Assembly: GCF_014202335.1 (NCBI RefSeq)
Contig: NZ_JACHGP010000026.1
Span: 1 to 64,000, forward strand
DNA length: 64,000 bases
Source of the DNA: Mycobacterium sp. AZCC_0083
GTDB lineage: Bacteria; Actinomycetota; Actinomycetes; Mycobacteriales; Mycobacteriaceae
Direction of reading: 5' to 3'
Positions 31,955 to 40,413 of the stretch are shown here, one piece after another. Position 1 is the stretch's first letter. Each line of letters starts with the position of its first letter. A program made the translations under genes and the position numbers. The notes under the pieces are model-generated. The model did no database searches, had not been told where the DNA came from, and was given only the letters and a program-made list of their open reading frames with translations.

Positions 31955-33493
31955 CTACCCGTTTTCGGCGATGTCCTCGAGGACCGCGAACATGGTGCGC
32001 GTCGGCACCCCCGTGCCACCCTTTCCGGTGTAACCCCACGGCCCGCCGGTGTTGTAGGACGGGCCCGCGACGTCGATGTGTGCCCACTGCACGCCGTCGG
32101 CGACGAACTCGCGCAGGTACACCCCGGCGACCAACATGCCCGCGTACCTGGAACCGCTGACGTTGGCGAGGTCGGCGACCGTCGACTTGAGATCGTCCTT
32201 GAGCTCCTCGGGCAGCGGCATCGGCCATGCGTTCTCGCCGACGCCCTGCGACAGCGCCGCAACGCGGTCGCGGAACTCGTCGCTGCCCATCACGCCAGGC
32301 GTGCGCGCACCGAGTGCGACCGTCTGCGCGCCGGTCAGCGTCGAGGTCTCGATCAGGTAGTCGGGGTCGTCCTCGCACGCCCGCGCGATTGCGTCGGCCA
32401 GGATCAGCCGGCCCTCGGCGTCGGTGTTGAGCACCTCCACCGTGATGCCGCCGTACTGCGTCAGCACATCGCCGGGCCGCTGCGCGGTGGACGACGGCAT
32501 GTTCTCGGCCATCGGAACGGTGGCCACCACGTCGATCGGCAGTTCTTGCTTGGCGGCCAGCACCACGGCGGCGATGACCGCCGCGGCTCCGCCCATGTCG
32601 GAGGTCATCTGATGCATGTTGGCGGCAGGCTTGATCGAGATGCCGCCGGTGTCGAAGGTGATGCCCTTGCCGATCAGCGCCACCTTCTTGGCCTTGGCTG
32701 CCTTTGCTCCTTGCGTGCGCGCCTTCGACTTGCCCCCGTTGTGCGTCAGTCGGACCAGCCGGGGCGGACGCGACGATCCCTTGCCGACGCCAACCACGCC
32801 GCCGTAGCCGGCCTTGGCCAGCGCCTTGTCGTCGAGGACCTCGACCTCCAGGCCGACCGATTCTCCCAAAGCCCTTGCGCGCTTGGCGAACTCGTCGGGG
32901 AACAGATGACTCGGCGGGGTGTTGACCAGATCGCGGGCAGTCGCCACCGCGGTGGCGATGTTGGCCGCGCGCGCCGCAGTTGCCTTGGCGCCCTTCGCGG
33001 TGGACAGCGCGGTGATGGTGGCCAGCCCGGGCTCCTTGGGAGCGGTCTTGGCGCTGCGGAAGTCGGTGAACCGGTAGGCACCGAGGATCAGCCCCTCGAT
33101 CGTGGCCGCCAGATCGAGCTCGGACAGAGTGGTGACGACGGCCTCGGTGCCGGAAAGGGAACGTGCGGCCACGCCTGCTGCCCGGCGGATCACGTCGGAG
33201 GACCACGCGTCGGACGACTTGCCAAGGCCGACCGCCAGCACGCTGGACACCGGCAGCGACGGCGCCACCACGCGGGTGATCTGCTCGGTGCTGCCCTTGG
33301 CTCCGAGTGCCTTCAGCGCCACCTCGATCTCGCCGACGGCCTCGGCGTCGAGGAAGGGGTTCGATACGACCGTCGCGGTGTCGTCGTCACCCGTGACCAC
33401 GGGGACGATCAGCACTGCCGAGGCCGCACGGCGCTTGGGGAGGGTGGCGGACACGGTGACGGCGGGGGACTGGTGGCCGGGAAGAGTGCTCAC
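31955..33493 (-). CDS. pepB: Leucyl aminopeptidase (M17)
   Basis: A 512-residue di-metal exopeptidase (Rv2213-like). The N-terminal macro-like domain covers about residues 1-170. The catalytic domain carries VALIGKGITFDTGGISIKPA (Lys and Asp metal ligands), MGGAAAVIAAVV, and the signature NTDAEGRLILADA with Asp, Glu and Arg. It releases N-terminal amino acids from peptides in the cytoplasm. The start is GTG 33493. It stands between two genes on the opposite strand. Confidence 0.95.
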   Translation of the reverse strand: MSTLPGHQSPAVTVSATLPKRRAASAVLIVPVVTGDDDTATVVSNPFLDAEAVGEIEVALKALGAKGSTEQITRVVAPSLPVSSVLAVGLGKSSDAWSSDVIRRAAGVAARSLSGTEAVVTTLSELDLAATIEGLILGAYRFTDFRSAKTAPKEPGLATITALSTAKGAKATAARAANIATAVATARDLVNTPPSHLFPDEFAKRARALGESVGLEVEVLDDKALAKAGYGGVVGVGKGSSRPPRLVRLTHNGGKSKARTQGAKAAKAKKVALIGKGITFDTGGISIKPAANMHQMTSDMGGAAAVIAAVVLAAKQELPIDVVATVPMAENMPSSTAQRPGDVLTQYGGITVEVLNTDAEGRLILADAIARACEDDPDYLIETSTLTGAQTVALGARTPGVMGSDEFRDRVAALSQGVGENAWPMPLPEELKDDLKSTVADLANVSGSRYAGMLVAGVYLREFVADGVQWAHIDVAGPSYNTGGPWGYTGKGGTGVPTRTMFAVLEDIAENG

Positions 33494-33557
33494 GGGGATC
33501 GAGCCTACTCGTGGGCACCGAACCGGCGGGGCAGGAGCGCAGCGACCGGGGGGGCAT

Positions 33558-33563
33558 TACTGT
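33558..33563 (+). promoter_or_regulatory. -10 element, leaderless gcvT
   Basis: TACTGT, seven bases, then GTG 33571. There is no ribosome-binding site and no room for a glycine riboswitch in the 77-bp gap. Confidence 0.4.
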
Positions 33564-33570
33564 GCCTGGC

Positions 33571-34668
33571 GTGAGTGACAACCTGCTGTCCGGTCCGCTC
33601 GAGGACCGGCACCGCGAGCTCGGGGCGAGTTTCGCTGAATTCTCCGGCTGGCTGATGCCCCTGTCCTATGCGGGAACGGTCAGCGAGCACAACGCCACGC
33701 GGTCGGCGGTCGGGCTGTTCGACGTCAGCCACCTCGGCAAGGCCCTGGTGCGGGGGCCGGGCGCGGCGGAGTACGTCAACTCCGCGCTCACCAACGACCT
33801 CCGCCGGATCGCACCGGGCAAGGCGCAATACACCCTGTGCTGCAACGATTCTGGTGGCGTCATCGACGACCTGATCGCGTACTACGTCTCCGACGACGAG
33901 ATCTTCCTGGTGCCCAACGCCGCCAACACGCCTGCCGTCGTGGCCGCACTGAAGGAGCGCGCGCCCGCGGGGTTGACGATCACCGACGAGCACCGCTCCT
34001 ATGCCGTGCTGGCCGTGCAGGGTCCGAAGGCCGCCGACGTGGTCTCCCGGCTCGGGCTCCCGACCGACATGGACTACATGGGCTACGCCGACGCCGAGTT
34101 CGGTGGCGTCCCCGTCAGGGTCTGCCGCACGGGCTACACCGGAGAACACGGCTATGAACTGCTGCCGGCCTGGGACCGCGCGTCGGTGGTGTTCGACGCC
34201 CTGGTCGAGGAAGTCACGGCAGCGGGCGGGCAGCCTGCGGGTCTCGGTGCCCGCGACACCCTTCGCACCGAGATGGGCTATCCGCTGCACGGGCACGAAC
34301 TGTCGCTGGACATCTCGCCGCTACAGGCGCGCTGCGGATGGGCGATCGGATGGAAGAAGGACGCCTTCTGGGGCCGCGAGGCGTTGCTCGCCGAGAAGGA
34401 AGCAGGCCCGCGCCGGTTGCTCCGTGGCTTGCGTGCCGTCGGAAGGGGGGTGCTGCGTGCCGACACGACCGTGCTCGTCGACGGTCGGCCGGTCGGGGTG
34501 ACGACCTCGGGAACCTTCTCTCCGACACTGAAACTCGGTGTTGCGCTGGCTCTGATCGACACCGACGCCGGTGTCGTCGACGGCCAGCGGGTCGCGGTCG
34601 ACGTGCGCGGCAGGTCGCTCGAGTGCGAGGTCGTCGCGCCACCGTTCGTGGAGGCCAAAACTCGCTAG
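33571..34668 (+). CDS. gcvT: Glycine cleavage system T protein (aminomethyltransferase)
   Basis: A 365-residue protein that moves the aminomethyl group from lipoyl-H protein to THF, making methylene-THF and ammonia. It has DRHRELGASFAEFSGWLMPL, VGLFDVSHLGKALVRG, VCRTGYTGEHGYELLPA and GLGARDTLRTEMGYPLHGHE (catalytic Asp/Arg region). It is Rv2211c-like. GTG 33571 aligns with the mycobacterial N-terminus; GTG 33562 is possible. The other gcv genes are not in the window. The one-carbon product also feeds PanB, encoded in the same window. Confidence 0.95.
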   Translation: MSDNLLSGPLEDRHRELGASFAEFSGWLMPLSYAGTVSEHNATRSAVGLFDVSHLGKALVRGPGAAEYVNSALTNDLRRIAPGKAQYTLCCNDSGGVIDDLIAYYVSDDEIFLVPNAANTPAVVAALKERAPAGLTITDEHRSYAVLAVQGPKAADVVSRLGLPTDMDYMGYADAEFGGVPVRVCRTGYTGEHGYELLPAWDRASVVFDALVEEVTAAGGQPAGLGARDTLRTEMGYPLHGHELSLDISPLQARCGWAIGWKKDAFWGREALLAEKEAGPRRLLRGLRAVGRGVLRADTTVLVDGRPVGVTTSGTFSPTLKLGVALALIDTDAGVVDGQRVAVDVRGRSLECEVVAPPFVEAKTR

Positions 34669-34678
34669 TCACGGGTTA

Positions 34679-34684
34679 TACAAT
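34679..34684 (+). promoter_or_regulatory. -10 element, leaderless ilvE
   Basis: TACAAT (one mismatch to TATAAT), six bases, then ATG 34691. It lies 10 bp after the gcvT stop, so ilvE can be expressed independently. Confidence 0.6.
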
Positions 34685-34690
34685 CGGCAC

Positions 34691-35797
34691 ATGACCGATG
34701 GCCCCCTCGAATTCACGCTTGCCCGCAATGCGACTCCGGCGAGCGACGAGGTACGTACCGAAATCCTGCACGAGCCCGGTTTCGGCCGCTTCCACACCGA
34801 TCACATGGTGTCGATCGACTACACCGAGGGCAGCGGCTGGCATGACCCCGCCGTGGTCCCGTACGGCCCGATCGAGTTGGACCCGTCGGCGATCGTGCTG
34901 CACTACGCCCAGGAAGTCTTCGAGGGGCTCAAGGCCTACCGGTGGACGGACGGATCGATCGTGTCGTTCCGGCCCGATGCGAACGCCGCCCGGCTGGGCC
35001 GCTCCGCGCGCAGGCTTGCCATACCCGAATTGCCTCCCGAGCTGTTCATCGAGTCGTTGCGCCAGCTGATCGCCGTCGATGGTGACTGGGTGCCAGCGGC
35101 AGGCGGCGAGGAGTCGCTGTACCTGCGGCCGTTCATCTTCGCCACCGAACCGGGCCTTGGCGTGCGCCCTGCCACGCAGTACCGCTACATGGTGATCGGC
35201 TCTCCGGCCGGTGCGTACTTCAAGGGCGGCATCAAGCCGGTGTCGGTGTGGCTGTCCACCGAATACGTGCGCGCCAGCCCCGGCGGCACCGGCGCGGCGA
35301 AGTTCGGCGGCAACTACGCGGCCTCACTGCTTGCCCAGGCCGAAGCCGCCGAGCAGGGGTGCGATCAGGTGGTTTGGCTCGACGCGATCGAACGCCGTTA
35401 CGTCGAGGAGATGGGCGGGATGAACCTGTTCTTCGTGTTCGGCAGCGGCGGGTCGGCACGGCTCGTCACGCCCGAGCTGAGCGGTTCGCTTCTGGCGGGA
35501 ATCACCCGGGACTCGTTGCTGCAGTTGGCAAGTGACGCGGGCTATGGCGTCGAGGAACGCAAGATCGACGTCGACGAATGGCAGAAGAAGGCGGCGGCGC
35601 ACGAGATCACCGAGGTGTTCGCGTGCGGTACCGCCGCCGTCATCACGCCCGTGGCCCGGGTGAAGTCCGGTGACGGCGAGTTCACCATCGCCGACGGCGA
35701 ACCGGGCGAGGTCACCATGGCGCTGCGCGACACGCTGACCGGCATTCAGCGGGGCACCTTCGCCGATACTCACGGCTGGATGACCCAACTGGGTTAG
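34691..35797 (+). CDS. ilvE: Branched-chain amino acid aminotransferase
   Basis: A 368-residue fold-type IV PLP enzyme, Rv2210c-like, catalysing the last step of Leu, Ile and Val synthesis and, in mycobacteria, also methionine recycling. It contains LHYAQEVFEGLKAYRWTDGS, LYLRPFIFATEPGLGV, the PLP lysine in GTGAAKFGGNYAASL, EEMGGMNLFFVF, and ITRDSLLQLASDAGYGVEER. The protein is complete. It faces cobS tail-to-tail with a 5-bp gap. Confidence 0.97.
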   Translation: MTDGPLEFTLARNATPASDEVRTEILHEPGFGRFHTDHMVSIDYTEGSGWHDPAVVPYGPIELDPSAIVLHYAQEVFEGLKAYRWTDGSIVSFRPDANAARLGRSARRLAIPELPPELFIESLRQLIAVDGDWVPAAGGEESLYLRPFIFATEPGLGVRPATQYRYMVIGSPAGAYFKGGIKPVSVWLSTEYVRASPGGTGAAKFGGNYAASLLAQAEAAEQGCDQVVWLDAIERRYVEEMGGMNLFFVFGSGGSARLVTPELSGSLLAGITRDSLLQLASDAGYGVEERKIDVDEWQKKAAAHEITEVFACGTAAVITPVARVKSGDGEFTIADGEPGEVTMALRDTLTGIQRGTFADTHGWMTQLG

Positions 35798-35802
35798 ATC
35801 GG

Positions 35803-36528
35803 TCAGTGCACCGCAAGGCCAAGCGCGGCCACGGTGGTGCTCACTTCGACAACGGCACCCAGCACGTCGCCGGTGATGCCGCCGAACCGTCGGACGCAGT
35901 GCGCCACCACCCACGCGGCGACCGCCACTGCCACCAGCACGGCGATTGGCCCCTGCCACGGTCGCGGCGTGGCGAGCGCGCCCGCCGCCGCGACGGCGAC
36001 GATCCACCCCGCCACCACCCACGCCGGTTGGGTGCCCGCCACCTGCGCGCCCAGTGAGCTGCCTTCGGCGGCGGGTATTGATCGGCGGCAGGCCAGAACG
36101 ACGGCCACCCGGCCCGCGGCGACGGCCACCACGATCGCGACCAGGCTCGCCGTGGAGAACGCCAGGCCCTGCACCACGATGGTGACGACGACCGCCGCCA
36201 CGCCGAAGGGGCCCGCCGTTCCATCTCGCATCACCGCCAGCGCACGTTCTGGCGGTCCGTAGCAGCCGAGGCCGTCCACGGTGTCCGACAACCCGTCGAT
36301 GTGCAGGCCGCGGGTGACGAGCAGCAGCACGGCCACGGCAAGGATGCCGGTCAGGGCGTTGCCCTCGCCGAAGCCCTCGGCCGCCATCCACGTCGTCCCC
36401 GCGGCGAGTCCACCCAGCGCGACCCCGACCACGGGGAGCGCGGTCAGAGTGCCTCGCCCAAGCGGTTGCCTGGCGCGGACCGGGATCACCGTGCCGAAGG
36501 CGAACGCCGAAGCGAGGGAACCGATCAC
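35803..36528 (-). CDS. cobS: Adenosylcobinamide-GDP ribazoletransferase
   Basis: A 241-residue polytopic membrane protein that joins adenosylcobinamide-GDP to alpha-ribazole in late cobalamin synthesis. The motif HIDGLSDTVDGLGCYG (DGLxDTxDG) and GTAGPFGVAAVV are diagnostic. About six membrane helices fill the rest. The GTG start at 36528 overlaps the cobT stop by four bases (GTGA), and the length is normal. It is the last gene of the cobU-cobT-cobS run. Confidence 0.94.
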   Translation of the reverse strand: MIGSLASAFAFGTVIPVRARQPLGRGTLTALPVVGVALGGLAAGTTWMAAEGFGEGNALTGILAVAVLLLVTRGLHIDGLSDTVDGLGCYGPPERALAVMRDGTAGPFGVAAVVVTIVVQGLAFSTASLVAIVVAVAAGRVAVVLACRRSIPAAEGSSLGAQVAGTQPAWVVAGWIVAVAAAGALATPRPWQGPIAVLVAVAVAAWVVAHCVRRFGGITGDVLGAVVEVSTTVAALGLAVH

Positions 36529-37598
36529 GGCGCCGGGTCGGTGACTTGCTCGGTTACTTGCTCGGACACGCTGGCCTCGCCGAACGTCGCCATCGACGCC
36601 AGCGTGGCCACCGCAGCCCGCAGGACCGGCAGCGCTATGGCTGCTCCCGTGCCCTCGCCGAGGCGCATCCCGAGATCGACGATCGGGTCCAGCGCCAGCT
36701 GTTGCAAGGCCAGCGTATGCGCGGGCTCGGTGGACAGATGGCCGGCTTGCCACCACTGCTTCGCGCCCGGCGCCATCCGCTCGGCGACCAACGCCGCGGC
36801 CGTCACCACGACGCCGTCGAGCAACACCGGCGTGCGCCGCACGGCTGCCTGTGCCACGAATCCCGCCATGGCCGCAAGGTCGGCGCCGCCGCAAACCCTC
36901 AGCAGCCCAACGGGATCCGATCGGACCGCGCGGGCCCGGAACAGGGCGTCCCGGATGGCCGCGGTCTTGCGGGCCCAGCCTGCGTCGTCGACGCCCGTGC
37001 CCCGGCCCACCACGGCGACCGGCTCGGAAGTGGTCAACGCCGCGATCAACGTCGTTGCGGCGGTGGTGTTTCCGATGCCCAGGTCGCCCGCGATCAACAG
37101 GTCGGCCCCGGCGTCCACCTCTTCGTCGGCGATCCGGCGGCCTGCCTCGATCGCGGCGTCGGTTTCGTCGGCGCTCAACGCATCCTCGACGGCGATGTTT
37201 CCGCTGCCGCGGCGCACCTTGTGCGCGCCGATCGACGGCGACAGCGGTGCTTCGCTGTCCACCGCCACGTCGACCACCCGCACTCCGGCGCCTGCCAGCT
37301 CGGCCAGCACGTTGATGGCTGCCCCACCGGTGTCGAAGTTGGCCACCATCTGCGCGGTTACCTCGGCGGGGTAGGCCGAAACCCCCGCGGCCGTGACGCC
37401 GTGATCACCTGCGAAGACGACCACCCTCGGCCGTTCGAACTGGCGTGGCGGACACACGCCCTGGCACGCCGCCACCCACACCGAGAGGTCCTCGAGCCTG
37501 CCGAGTGCGCCGGACGGCTTGGTGAGCGTCTCCTGACGGGCCCGTGCTTGGGCCTCGACTGCCGCGTCGGGTGCCGCGATGTCGGGAAATTGCGTCAT
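36525..37598 (-). CDS. cobT: Nicotinate-nucleotide--DMB phosphoribosyltransferase
   Basis: A 357-residue protein. It activates dimethylbenzimidazole as alpha-ribazole phosphate for cobalamin. It has PSGALGRLEDLSVWVAACQG, VVVFAGDHGVTAAGVSAYP, GDLGIGNTTAATTL, VLLDGVVVTAAALV and the catalytic Glu in RLGEGTGAAIALPVL. The start ATG 37598 overlaps the cobU stop (ATGA). The C-terminal tail repeats the triplet-like EQVTEQVT. Confidence 0.96.
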   Translation of the reverse strand: MTQFPDIAAPDAAVEAQARARQETLTKPSGALGRLEDLSVWVAACQGVCPPRQFERPRVVVFAGDHGVTAAGVSAYPAEVTAQMVANFDTGGAAINVLAELAGAGVRVVDVAVDSEAPLSPSIGAHKVRRGSGNIAVEDALSADETDAAIEAGRRIADEEVDAGADLLIAGDLGIGNTTAATTLIAALTTSEPVAVVGRGTGVDDAGWARKTAAIRDALFRARAVRSDPVGLLRVCGGADLAAMAGFVAQAAVRRTPVLLDGVVVTAAALVAERMAPGAKQWWQAGHLSTEPAHTLALQQLALDPIVDLGMRLGEGTGAAIALPVLRAAVATLASMATFGEASVSEQVTEQVTDPAP

Positions 37599-38146
37599 GA
37601 TTCTTCCTCGCGCGTCGATGTGTCCTTGACCGTCAGCGGCTGCCCGGCGACGACGAGCACCACCCGGTCGCACTGCGCGGCCAGGCGTTGGTTTACCACG
37701 CCCAACTCGTCGGCGAAGCGTCGTCCCGCCTGCGTCGCCGGGACCACCGTCAACCCGACCTCGGGGCTGACCAAGGCGAGCGGTCCGCGGAACGCGCCGA
37801 CGGCCGCCACCAGGTCGTCGACGTCATTGCTCACCAGGCCGCCGGTCCAGGCGTCGCGCCGGTCCATCACCGCGACCAGCCAGCCGCCGATGTCGTCGAC
37901 CAGCGTCGCGGTATCGGATTCGGCGCGCAACTGCGTTGCCACGTCCTGACTTTCGACGGTCGACCAGTGTGAGGGGCGTCGCTTCCGGTGGATGGCGACC
38001 CGTGCCGACCATTCGGGGTCGTCAGCGGCGACGGTTCCGGTGGCCAGGTAACGCACCGGCTGGGTCGGGGATACAGCCCGTGCGATCGCGCCTTCGGCCC
38101 ACTGCGACTTGCCTGAGCGGATTCCGCCGAGAACCAGCGCACGCAC
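37595..38146 (-). CDS. cobU: Adenosylcobinamide kinase/guanylyltransferase
   Basis: A 183-residue P-loop protein that phosphorylates adenosylcobinamide and adds GMP. The Walker A motif is LGGIRSGKSQWAE; RYLATGTVAADDPEWSARVA, HRKRRPSHWSTVE and VDDIGGWLV follow, as does VSPEVGLTVVP with the downstream RRFADELGVVNQRLA. It starts 7 bp after the DUF3043 gene. In M. tuberculosis cobU sits elsewhere (Rv0254c as I recall), so joining it to cobT-cobS here is a difference in layout. Confidence 0.95.
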   Translation of the reverse strand: MRALVLGGIRSGKSQWAEGAIARAVSPTQPVRYLATGTVAADDPEWSARVAIHRKRRPSHWSTVESQDVATQLRAESDTATLVDDIGGWLVAVMDRRDAWTGGLVSNDVDDLVAAVGAFRGPLALVSPEVGLTVVPATQAGRRFADELGVVNQRLAAQCDRVVLVVAGQPLTVKDTSTREEES

Positions 38147-38152
38147 CGCGGC

Positions 38153-38830
38153 TCAGGCGATCTTGTCGCCGCGGTTGACCTGCGGGCGCGGCGCCCGCAT
38201 CCGGCGCAGCTGAGAGGCACGGCTCGCGGCGTAGAAGCCCAGCTTCCAACCACTTTCGACGTTGTCGGGGAACTTCGCGTCGACCGCCTTGTTCACCCGA
38301 CGGCCGATCATCAACCCGTCGATGGCCATGATCAGGACCAGCGCCAGCATCGCGGGCGACAGCATCTGCTGAACCTTGAGCGACGGCACCGACAGCATGA
38401 TGAACACCAGGCCGAGCGCGGCGGGCATGAAAAGGCCGAGGATGTTGCGCCTGGAGTCCACGATGTCGCGGACGAAACGGCGGACCGGACCCTTGTCACG
38501 CGGCAGCAGGTAGGCGTCCTCGCCTGCCATCATCTTCTCGCGACGCTCGGACATGGCGGCGCGACGGGTGACCTTCTCCGCCTTGCGCTCATCCTTGCTG
38601 AGCTTCGGACCGCCCAGCTCCTTGCGCCGCTTGCGGGCCTCGGCCGACGTCATCGGCGCGGGAGCGACCGGTCCGCGCTTGCGTGCGGCCTCGCTGCGCT
38701 TGGGAGTCGGCCTACCCTTCGGGGCCGTGGGGGTGGCCTCGCGGGTTGCGGCATCGTCCTCGACGCCCAACTCGACCGCTCCGGACTCCTCCGGTGCGGG
38801 ATTGGCCTTCTTGCGGCCCAGCAGATTCAC
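38153..38830 (-). CDS. DUF3043 membrane protein (Rv2206-like)
   Basis: A 225-residue actinobacterial protein. The N-terminal 100 residues are charged and Pro/Arg rich (NLLGRKKANPAPEESGAVEL, KGRPTPKRSEAARKRG). Then GEDAYLLPRDKGPVRRFVRD precedes two membrane helices (about 130-150, ILGLFMPAALGLVFIMLS, and 160-180), and a short basic tail follows. No function is known. It is the first gene of the DUF3043-cobU-cobT-cobS transcription unit, with a leaderless promoter 7 bp before its GTG. Confidence 0.85.
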   Translation of the reverse strand: MNLLGRKKANPAPEESGAVELGVEDDAATREATPTAPKGRPTPKRSEAARKRGPVAPAPMTSAEARKRRKELGGPKLSKDERKAEKVTRRAAMSERREKMMAGEDAYLLPRDKGPVRRFVRDIVDSRRNILGLFMPAALGLVFIMLSVPSLKVQQMLSPAMLALVLIMAIDGLMIGRRVNKAVDAKFPDNVESGWKLGFYAASRASQLRRMRAPRPQVNRGDKIA

Positions 38831-38837
38831 GTGTGCC

Positions 38838-38843
38838 AGGTTA
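38838..38843 (-). promoter_or_regulatory. -10 element, leaderless DUF3043 gene
   Basis: TAACCT, seven bases, then GTG 38830. It is divergent from the glycerate kinase promoter 60 bp away; no cobalamin riboswitch fits in the gap. Confidence 0.45.
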
Positions 38844-38899
38844 CTTCAGTCCCGTGCTGGTTATTCCCGCCCGGGCATGCACCCCGTCAACCCGGCACC

Positions 38900-38905
38900 T
38901 ACTCT
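38900..38905 (+). promoter_or_regulatory. -10 element, leaderless glycerate kinase gene
   Basis: TACTCT, six bases, then ATG 38912; no ribosome-binding site. Confidence 0.5.
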
Positions 38906-38911
38906 GCTGGC

Positions 38912-40024
38912 ATGACGGGCCCCGTACTACGCGTGCTGATCGCCCCGGACTGCTACGGCGACAGCCTCACCGCCGTGCAGGCCGCCGACGCGATCGCGAC
39001 TGGCTGGGGTAGCGCCCGGCCCGACGACGTGCTGATCTCCGCACCGCAGTCCGATGGCGGCCCCGGCTTCGTCGGAGTGCTGGCCAGCCGTGTCGGCGGA
39101 CTGCGCACGGCGACCGTGCGCGGCCCCCTCGCCGATGACGTCACCGCGGAGTGGGTGTTCGACGACGCGTCGGCGACGGCCTACGTCGAATGTGCGCAGG
39201 CGTGTGGTCTGGCCCTGCTCGGAGGACCGCCGACCGTCGATACCGCCATCCAGGCGCACAGCGGGGGAGTCGGACAGCTCATCGGCGACGCGGTCGATGC
39301 GGGCGCCGAGCGCATCGTCGTCGGCCTCGGCGGCAGCTCGTGTACCGACGGGGGCCGCGCGCTGGTCGACGCGCTCGGCGGTTTGTCTGCCGCCAGAGCC
39401 CGGCTCGTCGGCGTCGAGCTGATCGCCGCGACCGATGTCGAACATCCACTGCTCGGCCCGATGGGGGCCGCGGCGGTGTTCGGGCCGCAGAAGGGTGCGG
39501 ACCCCGACACGGTCGCGTTGCTCGAGGCCAGGCTCGCCGCGTGGGCCGTCGAGCTCAACGCGGTGGCAGGCCGTGACGTCGGTGCCGAACCCGGCGCTGG
39601 TGCGGCAGGCGGGATCGGAGCCGCGCTGCTGGCGCTGGGCGGCCGCAGGGAATCCGGAGCCGCGGTGATCGCCGAACACACCGGGCTGGCCGCCGACCTC
39701 GACGTCGCCGAGCTCATCATCACCGGTGAGGGCAGGTTCGACGATCAGTCGCTGCACGGCAAGGTGGTCAGCGCGCTGGCCGCCGGCGCACGCGATACGC
39801 CCGTGCTGGTCCTGGCAGGCCAGGTCACGCTCGACGCCGATGCGCTGCACGCCGCGGGAATCGCCGCCGCCCACTCGATCACGGACTACGCGGGCTCGAT
39901 CCAGCTGGCCATGGACGATGCGGCGAACCAGTTGACCGGACTGGCGCGCAGAACCGGGGCCGGGTGGCCGCTGGAGTCGGGAATACCCGGAGAACAAGGT
40001 ACCGTTGAGACATCCGAGGCATGA
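38912..40024 (+). CDS. glxK: Glycerate kinase (GlxK/GckA type I)
   Basis: A 370-residue glycerate 2-kinase family protein (Rv2205c-like). It has the N-terminal VLIAPDCYGDSLTAVQAADA, where SDGGPG follows, then IVVGLGGSSCTDGGRALVDA (nucleotide site), GAAAVFGPQKGADPDTV and IITGEGRFDDQSLHGKVVSA. The usual family start has APDSFKGSLTA; here CYGD replaces SFKG, as in other mycobacteria as far as I recall, so the catalytic Lys of that loop is absent and activity should be tested. It ends 19 bp before the Fe-S protein gene. Confidence 0.85.
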   Translation: MTGPVLRVLIAPDCYGDSLTAVQAADAIATGWGSARPDDVLISAPQSDGGPGFVGVLASRVGGLRTATVRGPLADDVTAEWVFDDASATAYVECAQACGLALLGGPPTVDTAIQAHSGGVGQLIGDAVDAGAERIVVGLGGSSCTDGGRALVDALGGLSAARARLVGVELIAATDVEHPLLGPMGAAAVFGPQKGADPDTVALLEARLAAWAVELNAVAGRDVGAEPGAGAAGGIGAALLALGGRRESGAAVIAEHTGLAADLDVAELIITGEGRFDDQSLHGKVVSALAAGARDTPVLVLAGQVTLDADALHAAGIAAAHSITDYAGSIQLAMDDAANQLTGLARRTGAGWPLESGIPGEQGTVETSEA

Positions 40025-40043
40025 GTATGCACAGGGAGAAGCA

Positions 40044-40403
40044 ATGAGCGTTCAGGACGAAGCTGTCAGCACAACCACCCATGGCGTGGTAATGACCGAT
40101 GCGGCCGCGTCCAAGGCGAAGTCGCTGCTGGACCAAGAGGGTCGCGACGATTTGGCGCTGCGCATCGCAGTCCAGCCCGGCGGGTGTGCGGGCCTGAGGT
40201 ACAACCTCTTCTTCGACGACCGGACGATGGACGGTGACCTGAACGCCGACTTCGGCGGCGTCAGGCTGACGGTCGACCGGATGAGTGCCCCCTATGTGAC
40301 GGGCGCCACCATCGACTTCGTCGACACCATCGAGAAGCAGGGCTTCACGATCGACAACCCGCAGGCCACCGGGTCGTGCGCCTGCGGCGACTCGTTCAAC
40401 TGA
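40044..40403 (+). CDS. erpA: HesB/ErpA-type iron-sulfur carrier
   Basis: A 119-residue A-type carrier (Rv2204c-like) that passes Fe-S clusters to apo-proteins. The three ligand cysteines are present: GGCAGLRYN, and GSCACGDSF at the end (CxnCxC). The start ATG 40044 follows GGGAGAAGCA, a good ribosome site. Client proteins in this window could include LipA and the Rieske subunit QcrA. It converges on the Pro-rich membrane protein gene. Confidence 0.94.
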   Translation: MSVQDEAVSTTTHGVVMTDAAASKAKSLLDQEGRDDLALRIAVQPGGCAGLRYNLFFDDRTMDGDLNADFGGVRLTVDRMSAPYVTGATIDFVDTIEKQGFTIDNPQATGSCACGDSFN

Positions 40404-40413
40404 GCGCAGCGGC

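Noticed and set aside
33494..33570. Glycine riboswitch before gcvT
   Set aside because: The 77-bp gap is too short and the gene appears leaderless.
32078..33574. 498-codon open frame antisense to pepB
   Set aside because: Same reason: the pepB strand shows all M17 motifs and the antisense frame shows none.
38831..38911. Cobalamin riboswitch for the cob operon
   Set aside because: The 81-bp gap is too short and has no B12-box-like sequence.
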